This document shows positions 34,409 through 48,100 of a stretch of 64,000 nucleotides of DNA, in pieces (the first letter of the stretch is position 1; each line of letters opens with the position of its first letter). Source of the stretch: Photobacterium toruni. Lineage in GTDB: Bacteria; Pseudomonadota; Gammaproteobacteria; Enterobacterales; Vibrionaceae. The stretch covers positions 1,054,001 through 1,118,000 of the forward strand of contig NZ_AP024854.1 of NCBI RefSeq assembly GCF_024529955.1, in the 5' to 3' direction. The notes below the pieces were generated by a model. It had not been told where the DNA came from. It was given only the letters and a program-made list of their open reading frames with translations, and ran no database searches. A program made the position numbers and the translations under genes.

Positions 34409-35803
34409 TTATTCTCTTAACGCCGTTTGACGCGCTCTGAGGACAGGTTTCAGTAGGTAGTCAAGTACAGAACGCTTGCCTGTAATAATATCTGCTGATG
34501 CTGTCATTCCGGGTATGATAGGTAATGCCTCGCCATTAGGACCTTTAAGGCTGCTCGCATCGGTACGAATTTTTACTTGGTAGAAACTATTGCCTTCTTT
34601 ATCTTGGATTGTATCGGCGCTGATAGTTTCTAATGTACCGATTAACCCTCCGTAATTAGTAAAATCATAAGCACTGAATTTTATGATTGTTGGTAATCCG
34701 GGCCTTAAAAAACCTATATCTTGAGGGGCTATTTTTGCTTCAATCAAAAGTGTGTCTTCGGTAGGGACAATTTCTACTAATGGCATACCTGGTTGTATTA
34801 CTCCACCAACGGTATTGACGTATATTTTTTGAATAGTGCCATTGACTGGTGATACGACAGTGGTGCGTTTTACTCGATCTTCAAGGCCGACTTGTGTCTC
34901 TGTCATGCTTGATAATTTATCACTAATTTCATTTAATTTAGTTTGTATTTCTGAACGAAATTGCAAAGCGATATCTATATATTTAAAGCCTGCTTCTTGA
35001 ATTGCAGCTTGAGTTACTGGGATTTGTAGTCGGACAGAGTTTAAATCACGTTTAGTATCATTAAGAGAACGTTGTAATTTTAATAACTCAATACGAGGAA
35101 CAACACCTTCATCTGCTAATGGCTTGGTGATATTGTATTCTTTTAAAGCGATATTATAGCTATCTCGAATATTTGATAATCGAGATTTAGCTTCTATTAG
35201 CTCTCGCTCTTTTTGTGATGCTTGTTGGGATGCAACAGATAATTGATTTTCTAAATTATTTAATTTACCTGAAAACTGGTTAAGTTGACGGCGCACTAAT
35301 TGAGTATGTTTCTTCTTAAATTCAGCAGTAAATGCAGGAGGGGTATGCGTAATATTAACACTTTTTCGCCACTCAATATTTTTAGGACTTTTATTGACGG
35401 TAACACTGATAAGCAGTGCATTCAGGCGTAACGAATCAGCTTGCATAGCAGCAAGACTTTGTGTTTTTTCTTTAAAGTCTGATTTAAATTGCGTGTCATC
35501 TATAAGTAGTAGTGTTTGACCTTTCTTAACTTGCTGACCTTCTTTTACAAAAACTTGTTTAACAATACCACCTTCAAGGTTTTGTACTACTTGTAATTGC
35601 GATGATGGAATAACTTTCCCTGAACCTGTTGTTACTTTATCTAGTTTTGCAAAATAGGCCCAAGTAAATGCGATAAAGAAAAATAATACCATTACCCATA
35701 AAATGATTCTGGCATTTTTAGGGGTATTGAGTAGTAACGCCGCAGATTTATCATCAATAAAATCGAGATCATTGTTTGATATCGAAATGGCTTTTTTATT
35801 CAT
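34409..35803 (-). CDS. lapC: HlyD-family membrane fusion protein (LapC-like)
   Basis: A 464-residue periplasmic adaptor. One N-terminal membrane segment (about residues 31-50, IILWVMVLFFFIAFTWAYF). The lipoyl half-motif GSGKVIPSSQLQVVQNLEGG follows at about residues 57-76. A long coiled-coil of about 200 residues (residues 110-320; NQFSGKLNNLENQLSVASQQ) comes next. The beta-barrel half has VVSPVNGTIQKIYVNTVGG. It links LapB to LapE. First gene of the six-gene lap operon, directly divergent from the adhesin gene with a 394-bp shared promoter region. Confidence 0.9.
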   Translation of the reverse strand: MNKKAISISNNDLDFIDDKSAALLLNTPKNARIILWVMVLFFFIAFTWAYFAKLDKVTTGSGKVIPSSQLQVVQNLEGGIVKQVFVKEGQQVKKGQTLLLIDDTQFKSDFKEKTQSLAAMQADSLRLNALLISVTVNKSPKNIEWRKSVNITHTPPAFTAEFKKKHTQLVRRQLNQFSGKLNNLENQLSVASQQASQKERELIEAKSRLSNIRDSYNIALKEYNITKPLADEGVVPRIELLKLQRSLNDTKRDLNSVRLQIPVTQAAIQEAGFKYIDIALQFRSEIQTKLNEISDKLSSMTETQVGLEDRVKRTTVVSPVNGTIQKIYVNTVGGVIQPGMPLVEIVPTEDTLLIEAKIAPQDIGFLRPGLPTIIKFSAYDFTNYGGLIGTLETISADTIQDKEGNSFYQVKIRTDASSLKGPNGEALPIIPGMTASADIITGKRSVLDYLLKPVLRARQTALRE

Positions 35804-36197
35804 ATAAAAACCTATGTATCTAAAATAACTCTTTGTAAGAGGATGGTCATTTTAAAAAATATATTAATTATGGCGATACAAAATTTTAACTATAAAATAT
35901 ATTGTTATGTTTTTTATCAATAACATAAAAGGATGTTTGTATTAGCATGCGGCGTGTAACGTATAAGTAATTCCAATGTGAAATATTAGTTACTCTCATA
36001 TGTTAATATCTTGTTTGTTTACAATTATAACTGATGATAAGCTGTTGAAGTATTAACGTAAAGTTGTTTTTGAATGTCAATGTGTAATTATTATATTATA
36101 TGAATAATTAATGCTTGTTCTAACATAAAAAGATCGATTTTAAATTATAGAGTTTGGCTATTATGCTCTCAAGAAGGTTATAAGGTTGGGTGATTTC
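35804..36197. other. Divergent promoter region of the lap operon and adhesin
   Basis: About 394 bp, very AT-rich, shared by lapC (minus) and the adhesin (plus). AAGAAGG at 36171-36177 and AAGG at 36182-36185 are RBS candidates for the adhesin. I see no c-di-GMP riboswitch core or strong operator. Confidence 0.5.
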
Positions 36198-39100
36198 ATG
36201 GTTAAGAATGATAATAAAGTTGAAGCATTTAAGCTTGTTGATGGTGAGAGTTTTATTCTTCAGCCGAATCAGCAACCTATACCTGTCATTGATACTCATC
36301 CTCTTCAGATGGATGAGATTATTGTCAATAACCGTAATACACAGTTTATAGTTATCAAAGATGGTATAGAACAGATTGTTAATCTACCTTGCTCTAGTTG
36401 TACAGTATTAACGCCAACAGGTGTTCAAACTGTTGAGTTAGATAACCGTCTAACCTTTAATGGAGAGGCGAAAGAAGGCGCATCATTTTCTGCTGATGAT
36501 ATTACAGCACTGCAAAATGCTATTTTAGCAGGACAAGATCCGACAGCATTATTTGAAGCGCCTGCGGCTGGTAACGAGAGTGCTACAGGTAATATAGGAT
36601 TAAATGGCACTTCAGCAACCGCAAGTTTTATTACAATTAATTACAATAATGATGCTGTGCTAGCTAAAGCCGGCTTTGATACGACTTATGATCCGCAGCG
36701 TAATAATCAAGCTATCGATCCAAATATTATTCTAGCGGCTGATGGTGGCGAGTCAGGTGCTATGACTATTGTGGAAGGTGATTTATCTCCACAAGCCGAT
36801 GAACAGGGCTATCCTGTTCAATCTTCAATTTCAATTGCTGTTGAAGCTGCAACACTTCCCCTTGACACTGCTTCTTTTGTTTTTGACCCTCTAGCTGTTA
36901 ATTCTTTGCTTTCTGAACTTAATAATGAAATTACTGCTGGTGGTGAAGCTGTTAGTTTTATTTATGACATTCAAACGAATTCAATTGTCGGTTCGCTTAA
37001 TGGCGAAACTATAATGTTAATTTCTCTTAGTGCTGAGTCTGAAAATGGACGAGATGTCAGTATTAATATTACGACAACGATTAACCAATCGATTGATCAT
37101 GTTGGAGGTAATAATAGTAATTTAGTCTCACATGATGGCGATATTATTACAGTTGATGTGTCTATTCAGGGGGCTGATTCAAATGGTAATTTGCTTGATA
37201 AACCTATTAATGTTGATATCACCATTGTTGATGGCGCAAACCCAGAGTTTGGTACTGACAGTGGCACTACCATTGATGAAACCACCCAAAGCGGTACGGT
37301 TATTACAGGTGACGTGCCGCTCGATGTGGGCTCAGATGCGATTCATCAGCTTGATTTCAACGCTGATCAACCGAATTTAGCTAATCTAACCAGTAATGGC
37401 GCAGCGACCACATTTACTGTAAACGGCAACGTATTAACTGTCGTTGATAGTCACGATAAGCCAGTGATGGTAGTGACGATTGCTAAAGATGGCTCATACG
37501 GCGTTGAAGTCACCGGTCCGATTGATCAAAACGATGCAAATATTGCCAACATAAACCTCGGCGTGACGACGACGGATAATGATGGCGATACCGCTAATGG
37601 TCAGGTAGTGATCACCATTAATGATGGCGCAGATGCAGGCGGTGATGAGTATGGTGAGATCACCCTTACTGAAGGGGATTTAACCCCTCAAGCAGGTGAG
37701 CAAGGCTACCCAGTATCAGGCACCACCACGATTGTGATTGAGGCCGGCGCCGATCGTCTTGATCCAAGCAAAGTGACGATTGATCCAGTTCAATTAACCA
37801 AATTAATTAGCGAATTAGAGTCAGAATTAACCACCGGTGATAACCAAGCGATCAGCTTTAGCTATGACAGTACAACCGGTCAATTAGTTGGTGTAACTGC
37901 GACTAGCGAGCAAGTAGTAACTGTCTCATTGAATGCAGTCCAAGCGGCGAACGGTCACGATATCGACGTCACGGTGACGATTAATCAAGATAAACCGTTA
38001 AACCACACCGACAGTGGTGTTGATGGATTGGTCGATAGCGTTAACGATAAAATCACCATTGATGTGCCGATTCAGGTACAAGATACCGATGGTGATTGGC
38101 TAGATAACCCTGCCAATGTTGATATCACCATTGTTGATGGCGCAAACCCAGAGTTTGGTACTGACAGTGGCACCACGATTGATGAAACCACCCAAAGCGG
38201 TACGGATATTACAGGTGACGTGCCGCTCGATGTGGGCTCAGATGCGATTCATCAGCTTGATTTCAATGCTGATCAACCGGATTTAGCTAACCTAACCAGT
38301 AACGGTGCCGCGACTACATTTACTGTAAACGGCAACGTATTAACTGTCGTTGATAGTCACGATAAGCCAGTGATGGTAGTGACGATTGCTAAAGATGGTT
38401 CATATACCGTTGAAGTCACCGGTCCGATTGATCAAAACGATGCAAATATTGCCAACATAAACCTCGGCGTGACGGCGACGGATAATGATGGCGATACCGC
38501 TAATGGTCAGGTAGTGATCACCATTAATGATGGCGCTGATGCAGGCGGTAATGAGTATGGTGAGATCACCATTACCGAAGGTGATTTAACGCCTCAAACT
38601 GGTGAGCAAGGCTACCCAGTATCGGGCAACACTACAATTATGATTGAGGCCGGAGCAGATCGTCTTGACCCAAGCAAAGTGACGATTGATCCAGTTCAAT
38701 TAACCAAATTAATTGATGAATTATCGTCTGAGTTAACCACCGGTGATAACCAAGCGATCAGCTTTAGCTATGACAGCGCCACCGGGCAATTAGTCGGTGT
38801 GACGGCGACTGGCGAGCAAGTAGTGACAGTATCATTGAATGCTGTTCAAGCGGCGAACGGTCACGATATCGATGTCACGGTGACGATTAATCAAGACAAA
38901 CCGTTAAACCACACCGACAGTGGTGTTGATGGGTTGGTTGATAGCGTTAACGATAAAATTACCATTGATGTGCCGATTCAGGTACAAGATACCGATGGTG
39001 ATTGGCTCGATAACCCTGCCAATGTTGATATCACCATTGTTGATGGTGCAAACCCTGAGTTTGGTACTGACAGTGGCACTACCATTGATGAAACTACCCA

Positions 39101-42100
39101 AAGCGGTCAGATTATTACAGGTGACGTGCCGCTCGATGTTGGCTCAGATGCGATTCATCAGCTTGATTTCAACGCTGATCAATCGGATTTAGCCAACCTA
39201 ACCAGTAATGGTGCCGCGACCACATTTATGGTTAATGGCAACGTATTAACTGTGGTTGATAGCGATAATAAGCCAGTGATGGTAGTAACGATTGCTAAAG
39301 ATGGTTCATACACCGTTGAAGTCACCGGTCCGATTGATCAAAATGATGCAAATATTGCCAACATAAACCTCGGCGTGACGGCGACGGATAATGATGGCGA
39401 TACCGCTAACGGTCAGGTAGTGATCACCATTAATGATGGCGCTGATGCAGGCGGTAATGAGTATGGTGAGATCACCATTACTGAAGGGGATTTAACGCCT
39501 CAAGCAGGTGAGCAACGCTATCCAGTATCAGGCACCACCACGATTGTGATTGAGGCTGGAGCCGATCGTCTTGACCCAACTAAGGTCACCATCGATCCGA
39601 AGCAACTGACATCATTAATCACTGAATTAGAATCTGAATTAACCACCGGTGATAACCAAGCGATCAGCTTTAGCTATGACAGCTCAACGGGTCAATTAGT
39701 TGGTGTGACTGCGACTGGCGAGCAAGTAGTGACAGTATCATTGGATGCTGTACAAGCGGCGAACGGTCACGATATCGACGTCACGGTGACGATTAATCAA
39801 CAAAAGCCATTAAACCACACCGACAGTGGTGTCGATGGGTTGGTCGATAGCGTTAACGATAAAATTACTATTGATGTGCCGATTCAGGTACAAGATACCG
39901 ATGGTGATTGGCTCGATAATCCTGCCAATGTTGATATCACCATTGTTGATGGCGCAAACCCAGAGTTTGGTACTGACAGTGGCACCACGATTGATGAAAC
40001 TACCCAAAGTGGTCAGATTATTACAGGTGACGTGCCGCTGGATGTGGGCTCAGATGCGATTCATCAGCTTGATTTCAACGCTGACCAGCCAAGTCTTCAA
40101 GGTTTAACCAGTAACGGTGCCGCGACCACATTTACGGTAAACGGCAACGTATTAACTGTCGTTGATAGTCACGATAAGCCAGTGATGGTGGTGACGATTG
40201 CTAAAGATGGCTCATACACGGTTGAAGTCACCGGTCCTATTGATCAAAATGATGCGAATATTACCAACATAAACCTCGGCGTGACGGCGACGGATAATGA
40301 TGGCGATACCGCTAATGGTCAGGTAGTGATCACCATTAATGATGGCGCTGATGCAGGCGGTAATGAGTATGGTGAGATCACCATTACCGAAGGTGATTTA
40401 ACGCCTCAAGCAGGTGAGCAAGGCTATCCAGTCTCAGGTAACACCACGATTGTGATTGAGGCCGGCGCCGATCGCTTTGACCCAAGCAAAGTGACCATCG
40501 ACCCAGTTCAATTAACCAAATTAATTGATGAATTATCGTCTGAGTTAACCACGGGTGATAACCAAGCGATCAGCTTTAGCTATGACAGTACAACGGGTCA
40601 ATTAGTCGGTGTGACCGCTGATGGCGAGCAAGTAGTGACAGTCTCATTGGATGCTGTACAAGCGGCGAACGGTCACAATATCGACGTCACGGTGACGATT
40701 AATCAAGACAAACCATTAAACCACACCGACAGTGGTGTTGATGGGTTGGTCGATAGCGTTAACGATAAAATTACCATCGATGTGCCGATTCAGGTACAAG
40801 ATACCGATGGTGATTGGCTAGATAACCCTGCTAATGTTGATATCACTATCAAAGACGGCGCAAACCCAGAGTTTGGTACCGACAGCGGCACTACCATTGT
40901 TGAAACCGAAACAGGCGTAACAGCCAGCGGTAAGATCCCATTAGATGTGGGCTCTGATAACATTGCTCATATTAATTTCCTCGGCTCTCAGCCGTCTCTT
41001 GATCATCTTATTTCTAATAATCAAGCGACCCGTTATATCGTTAATGGTAATGAAATTAATGTCGTCATTGACGGTGGTACGAATGATGGCGAAGCTGTTT
41101 TAACTATCACTATTAGTAATGATGGTCATTATATCGTTGAGCAACATCAACCTATTGAACAAAATAATGCAGCGGGTGATAGCGTTAATATTGAGCTTAG
41201 TGTTGTTGCAACTGATGATGATGGTGATAGTAGTAATATGGGTCAATTAGAGATCCATATTAAGGATGGTTTAAATCCTACAGGTGAAGGCGTTCAAGCC
41301 AATATTACTATTACTGAAGGTGATTTAATCCCTCAAGCAGGTGAACAAGGCTACCCTGTGGTTGGCACTGGACACTTTACCGTTGATGCAACAGATGATG
41401 CGTTAGTCGCAACGTCATTAACGATCACTGACAACGTTAAAACTGCATTATTGACCGAATTAAATGGTCTTACTTCTGGCGGAGACGTATTAACCTTTAG
41501 CATTAATATTGATGCTAATGGTGTTATCACAATCACCGGTATCACAGCTAGCGGTGCGGATGAAGCTATTACCATCACCTTGACGCCGATAGCACAAACA
41601 AATGGTGATGTCAGCGTCGAGATGTCGATTACTCAGCAATTACCGCTAGATCATTTGAGTGCCGACGGTATTTATGTTGATGTTAATGGCGGCGATCTTA
41701 CCATTAATGTACCTGTTCAAATGCAAGATACTGATGGTGATGCATTGCAACAACCCGTTGATGTGGTTGTGACGATTAAAGATGGTGCTAATCCTGAATT
41801 TGGTACTGATAAAGGTACCACCATTGTTGAAACCGAAACAGGGACAACCACCAATGGTAAAATAGCACTTGATGTTGGCTCTGATAACATTGCTCATATT
41901 AATTTCCTCGGCTCTCAGCCGTCTCTTGATCATCTTATTTCTAATAATCAGGCCACTCGTTATGTTGTTAATGGTAATGAAATTAATGTCGTCATTGACG
42001 GTGGTACGAATGATGGCGAAGCTGTTTTAACTATCACTATTAGTAATGATGGTCATTATATCGTTGAGCAACATCAACCTATTGAACAAAATAATGCAGC

Positions 42101-45100
42101 GGGTGACAGTGTCAACATTGAGCTTAGTGTTGTTGCCACTGATGATGATGGTGATGGTAGTAATACGGGTCAATTAGAGATCCATATTAAGGATGGTTTA
42201 AATCCTACAGGTGAAGGCGTTCAGGCCAATATTACTATTACTGAAGGTGATTTAATCCCTCAAGCAGGTGAACAAGGCTACCCTGTGGTTGGCACTGGAC
42301 ACTTTACCGTTGATGCAACAGATGATGCGTTAGTCGCAACGTCATTAACGATCACTGACAACGTTAAAACTGCATTATTGACCGAATTAAATGGTCTTAC
42401 TTCTGGCGGAGACGCATTAACCTTTAGCATTAATATTGATGCTAATGGTGTTATCACAATCACCGGTATTACAGCTAGCGGTGCGGATGAAGCCGTTACC
42501 ATCACCTTGACGCCGACAGCACAAACAAATGGTGATGTCAGCGTCGAGATGTCGATTACTCAGCAATTACCGCTAGATCATTTGAGTGCCGACGGTACTT
42601 ATGTTGATGTTAATGGCGGTAATCTTACCATTAATGTACCTGTTCAAATGCAAGATACTGATGGTGATGCATTGCAACAACCCGTTGATGTGGTTGTGAC
42701 GATTAAAGATGGTGCTAATCCTGAATTTGGTACCGACAGTGGCACTACCATTGTTGAAACCGAAACAGGGACAACCACCAATGGTAAAATAGCACTTGAT
42801 GTTGGCTCTGATAACATTGCTCATATTAATTTCCTCGGCTCTCAGCCGTCTCTTGATCATCTTATTTCTAATAATCAGGCCACTCGTTATGTTGTTAATG
42901 GTAATGAAATTAATGTCGTCATTGACGGTGGTACGAATGATGGCGAAGCTGTTTTAACGATCACAATTGGTAATGATGGCAGTTATATTGTTGAGCAACA
43001 TCAACCGATTGAACAAGATAATGCAGCAGGTGATAGCGTTAATATTGAGCTTGGTGTTGTTGCAACTGATGATGATGGTGATAGTAGTAATATGGGTCAA
43101 TTAGAGATCCATATTAAGGATGGTTTAAATCCTACAGGTGAAGGCGTTCAAGCCAATATTACTATTACTGAAGGTGATTTAATCCCTCAAGCAGGTGAAC
43201 AAGGCTACCCTGTGGTTGGCACTGGACACTTTACCGTTGATGCAACAGATGATGCGTTAGTCGCAACGTCATTAACGATCACTGACAACGTTAAAACTGC
43301 ATTATTGACCGAATTAAATGGTCTTACTTCTGGCGGAGACGTATTAACCTTTAGCATTAATATTGATGCTAATGGTGTTATCACAATCACCGGTATCACA
43401 GCTAGCGGTGCGGATGAAGCCATTACCATCACCTTGACGCCGATAGCACAAACAAATGGTGATGTCAGCGTCGAGATGTCGATTACTCAGCAATTACCGC
43501 TAGATCATTTGAGTGCCGACGGTATTTATGTTGATGTTAATGGCGGCGATCTTACCATTAATGTACCTGTTCAAATGCAAGATACTGATGGTGATGCATT
43601 GCAACAACCCGTTGATGTGGTTGTGACGATTAAAGATGGTGCTAATCCTGAATTTGGTACTGATAAAGGTACCACCATTGTTGAAACCGAAACAGGGACA
43701 ACCACCAATGGTAAAATAGCACTTGATGTTGGCTCTGATAACATTGCTCATATTAATTTCCTCGGCTCTCAGCCGTCTCTTGATCATCTTATTTCTAATA
43801 ATCAGGCCACTCGTTATGTTGTTAATGGTAATGAAATTAATGTCGTCATTGACGGTGGTACGAATGATGGCGAAGCTGTTTTAACTATCACTATTAGTAA
43901 TGATGGTCATTATATCGTTGAGCAACATCAACCTATTGAACAAAATAATGCAGCGGGTGACAGTGTCAACATTGAGCTTAGTGTTGTTGCCACTGATGAT
44001 GATGGTGATGGTAGTAATACGGGTCAATTAGAGATCCATATTAAGGATGGTTTAAATCCTACAGGTGAAGGCGTTCAGGCCAATATTACTATTACTGAAG
44101 GTGATTTAATCCCTCAAGCAGGTGAACAAGGCTACCCTGTGGTTGGCACTGGACACTTTACCGTTGATGCAACAGATGATGCGTTAGTCGCAACGTCATT
44201 AACGATCACTGACAACGTTAAAACTGCATTATTGACCGAATTAAATGGTCTTACTTCTGGCGGAGACGCATTAACCTTTAGCATTAATATTGATGCTAAT
44301 GGTGTTATCACAATCACCGGTATTACAGCTAGCGGTGCGGATGAAGCCGTTACCATCACCTTGACGCCGACAGCACAAACAAATGGTGATGTCAGCGTCG
44401 AGATGTCGATTACTCAGCAATTACCGCTAGATCATTTGAGTGCCGACGGTACTTATGTTGATGTTAATGGCGGTAATCTTACCATTAATGTACCTGTTCA
44501 AATGCAAGATACTGATGGTGATGCATTGCAACAACCCGTTGATGTGGTTGTGACGATTAAAGATGGTGCTAATCCTGAATTTGGTACCGACAGTGGCACT
44601 ACCATTGTTGAAACCGAAACAGGGACAACCACCAATGGTAAAATAGCACTTGATGTTGGCTCTGATAACATTGCTCATATTAATTTCCTCGGCTCTCAGC
44701 CGTCTCTTGATCATCTTATTTCTAATAATCAGGCCACTCGTTATGTTGTTAATGGCAATGAAATTAATGTCGTCATTGACGGTGGTACGAATGATGGCGA
44801 AGCTGTTTTAACTATTACTATTAGTAATAATGGTCATTATATCGTTGAGCAACATCAACCTATTGAACAAAATAATGCAGCGGGTGACAGTGTCAACATT
44901 GAGCTTAGTGTTGTGGCCACGGATGATGATGGTGATAGTAGCAATACGGGTCAATTAGAGATCCATATAAAGGATGGTTTAAATCCTACAGGTGAAGGCG
45001 TTCAAGCCAATATTACTATTACTGAAGGTGATTTAATCCCTCAAGCAGGCGAACAAGGCTACCCTGTTGTTGGCACTGGACACTTTACCGTTGATGCAAC

Positions 45101-48100
45101 AGATGATGCGTTAGTCGCAACGTCATTAACGATCACTGACAACGTTAAAACGGCATTATTGACCGAATTAAATGGTCTTACTTCTGGCGGAGACGCATTA
45201 ACCTTTAGCATTAATATTGATGCTCATGGTGTTATCACAATCACCGGTATCACAACCAGCGGGGCGGATGAAGCCATTACCATCACCTTGACACCGACAG
45301 CACAAACAAATGGTGATGTCAGCGTCGATATGTCGATTACTCAGCAATTACCGCTAGATCATTTGAGTGCCGACGGTACTTATGTTGATGTTAATGGCGG
45401 TGATCTTACCATTAATGTACCTGTTCAAATGCAAGATACTGATGGTGATGCATTGCAACAACCCGTTGATGTGGTTGTGACGATTAAAGATGGTGCTAAT
45501 CCTGAATTTGGCACTGATAAAGGTACCACCATTGTTGAAACCGAAACAGGGACAACCACCAATGGCAAAATAGCACTTGATGTTGGCTCTGATAACATTG
45601 CGCATATTAATTTCCTCGGCTCTCAGCCATCACTTGATGGTATTGTCTCAAATAATCAAGCGACCCGTTATATCGTTAATGGTAATGAAATTAATGTCGT
45701 TATTGACGGTGGTACGAATGATGGCGAAGCTGTTTTAACTATTACTATTAGTAATAATGGTCATTATATCGTTGAGCAACATCAACCTATTGAACAAAAT
45801 AATGCAGCGGGTGACAGTGTCAACATTGAGCTTAGTGTTGTGGCCACGGATGATGATGGTGATAGTAGCAATACGGGTCAATTAGAGATCCATATAAAGG
45901 ATGGTTTAAATCCTACAGGTGAAGGCGTTCAAGCCAATATTACTATTACTGAAGGTGATTTAATCCCTCAAGCAGGTGAACAAGGCTACCCTGTGGTTGG
46001 CACTGGACACTTTACCGTTGATGCAACAGATGATGCGTTAGTCGCAACGTCATTAACGATCACTGACAACGGTAAAACGGCATTATTGACCGAATTAAAT
46101 GGTCTTACTTCTGGCGGAGACGCATTAACCTTTAGCATTAATATTGATGCTAATGGTGTTATCACAATCACCGGTATCACAGCTAGCGGTGCGGATGAAG
46201 CCGTTACCATCACCTTGACGCCGACAGCACAAACAAATGGTGATGTCAGCGTCGAGATGACGATTACCCAGCAATTACCGCTAGATCATTTGAGTGCCGA
46301 CGGTACTTATGTTGATGTTAATGGCGGTAATCTTACCATTAATGTACCTGTTCAAATGCAAGATACCGATGGTGATGCATTGCAACAACCTGTTGATGTG
46401 GTTGTGACGATTAAAGATGGTGCTAATCCTGAATTTGGTACTGATAAAGGTACCACCATTGTTGAAACCGAAACAGGGACAACCACCAATGGTAAAATAG
46501 CACTTGATGTTGGCTCTGATAACATTGCTCATATTAATTTCCTCGGCTCTCAGCCGTCTCTTGATCATCTTATTTCTAATAATCAGGCCACTCGTTATGT
46601 TGTTAATGGCAATGAAATTAATGTCGTCATTGACGGTGGTACGAATGATGGCGAAGCTGTTTTAACGATCACAATTGGTAATGATGGCAGTTATATTGTT
46701 GAACAACATCAACCGATTGAACAAGATAATGCAGCGGGTGATAGCGTTAATATTGAGCTTGGTGTGGTGGCCACTGATGATGATGGTGATATCAGTAATA
46801 CGGGTCAATTAGAGATCCATATAAAGGATGGTTTAAATCCTACAGGTGAAGGCGTTCAAGCCAATATTACCATTACTGAAGGTGATTTAATCCCTCAAGC
46901 AGGTGAACAAGGCTACCCTGTTGTTGGCACTGGACACTTTACCGTTGATGCAACAGATGATGCCTTAGTCGCTAATTCATTAACAATCACAGATAGTGTT
47001 AAGTCGACATTGTTAACCGAATTAAATGGTCTTACATCGGATGGTGAAACGTTAAGTTTTAATGTTGAGATTGGAGCGAATGGTGTCATTACCATAACAG
47101 GTATAACTGTAACCGGGGGACACGAGGCCGTATTGATAACGATGACACCATCTTCATTAGCGAATGGTGATGTTAGCGTCAATATGACTATTCAACAATC
47201 TCTACCATTAGATCACTTAAAATCTAACGGTACATTTGTTGATGTTAGGGGCGGTAAGATTACTATTAATGTGCCTGTTCAAATGCAGGATACTGATGGT
47301 GATGCGTTAGAAAAACCAGTTGATGTTAATATCACAATTAAAGATGGTCAAAAACCGTCATTTGGACAAGATACTTCAGCAACCTTAGATGAAGGTACAT
47401 CAGGTCAGGCAACAGGCTCTGGCTCAATTAATGTTGATACTGGAAGCGACCAAATAGAACAAGTCTATTTTGGTAGTGAACAAGCATCATTAAATGGCTT
47501 AACTAGTAATGGCCACGCTACGAGTTATCACTTAAGTGCTGACGGTACAAGTGTGATTATTGTACTGCAAAGTGATCCGTCTCAGGTTGTGATGGAAGTG
47601 AGTATTGATATTAATGGTCACTATACTGCTACTCAACAACAACCAATTGATCAAGTTGATAACGCGATTGCTGACAATGAAACTATCAAGCTAGATGTTT
47701 ATGCGCAGGATCATGATGGTGATGTCAGTAAACCTGGTCAAATCACGATTAATATTCATGATGGTAACAATGCGACAGGTGGTGAAACTGGCTCAATTAC
47801 TATTACTGAAGGTGATTTAACGCCAGCGGTTGGTCAACAAGGGTACCCAGTTTCAGGTGATGTTGATATTGCAGTTGCAGCAGGGGTTGACCGACTTGAT
47901 CCAACAACAGTAACCATAGATAACAGCAAACTTACGGCATTGATTAATGAGTTACAGTCAGAGTTAACGGCCAATGGTGCGCCAGTAAGCTTTGTTTATG
48001 ATCATGCTAGCGGTGTTCTAACGGGTACTGCTAATGGTCAAATTGTACTTACCGTTACAGTGACCGCGATACAAGCAGCAAACGGTCATGATGTTGATAT

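Noticed and set aside
35804-36197. Possible c-di-GMP riboswitch before the adhesin
   Set aside because: I looked for the conserved GEMM core and found only AT-rich sequence with no matching stem and tetraloop pattern.
36186-36197. TTG at 36186 as the adhesin start
   Set aside because: Kept only as an alternative. The ATG four codons later is a better start codon, although AAGAAGG is well spaced for the TTG, so this is not settled.
41351-46568. Minus-strand ORFs of 75 and 95 codons recurring every 927 bp inside the adhesin gene
   Set aside because: They recur only because the DNA repeats. They lack RBS and family features, and their variation follows the plus-strand codons.
37671-47807. Regular repeats considered as a CRISPR or satellite array
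   Set aside because: The period is 906-927 bp and the whole stretch is one open reading frame with protein-level repeats; there are no short repeats with unique spacers.
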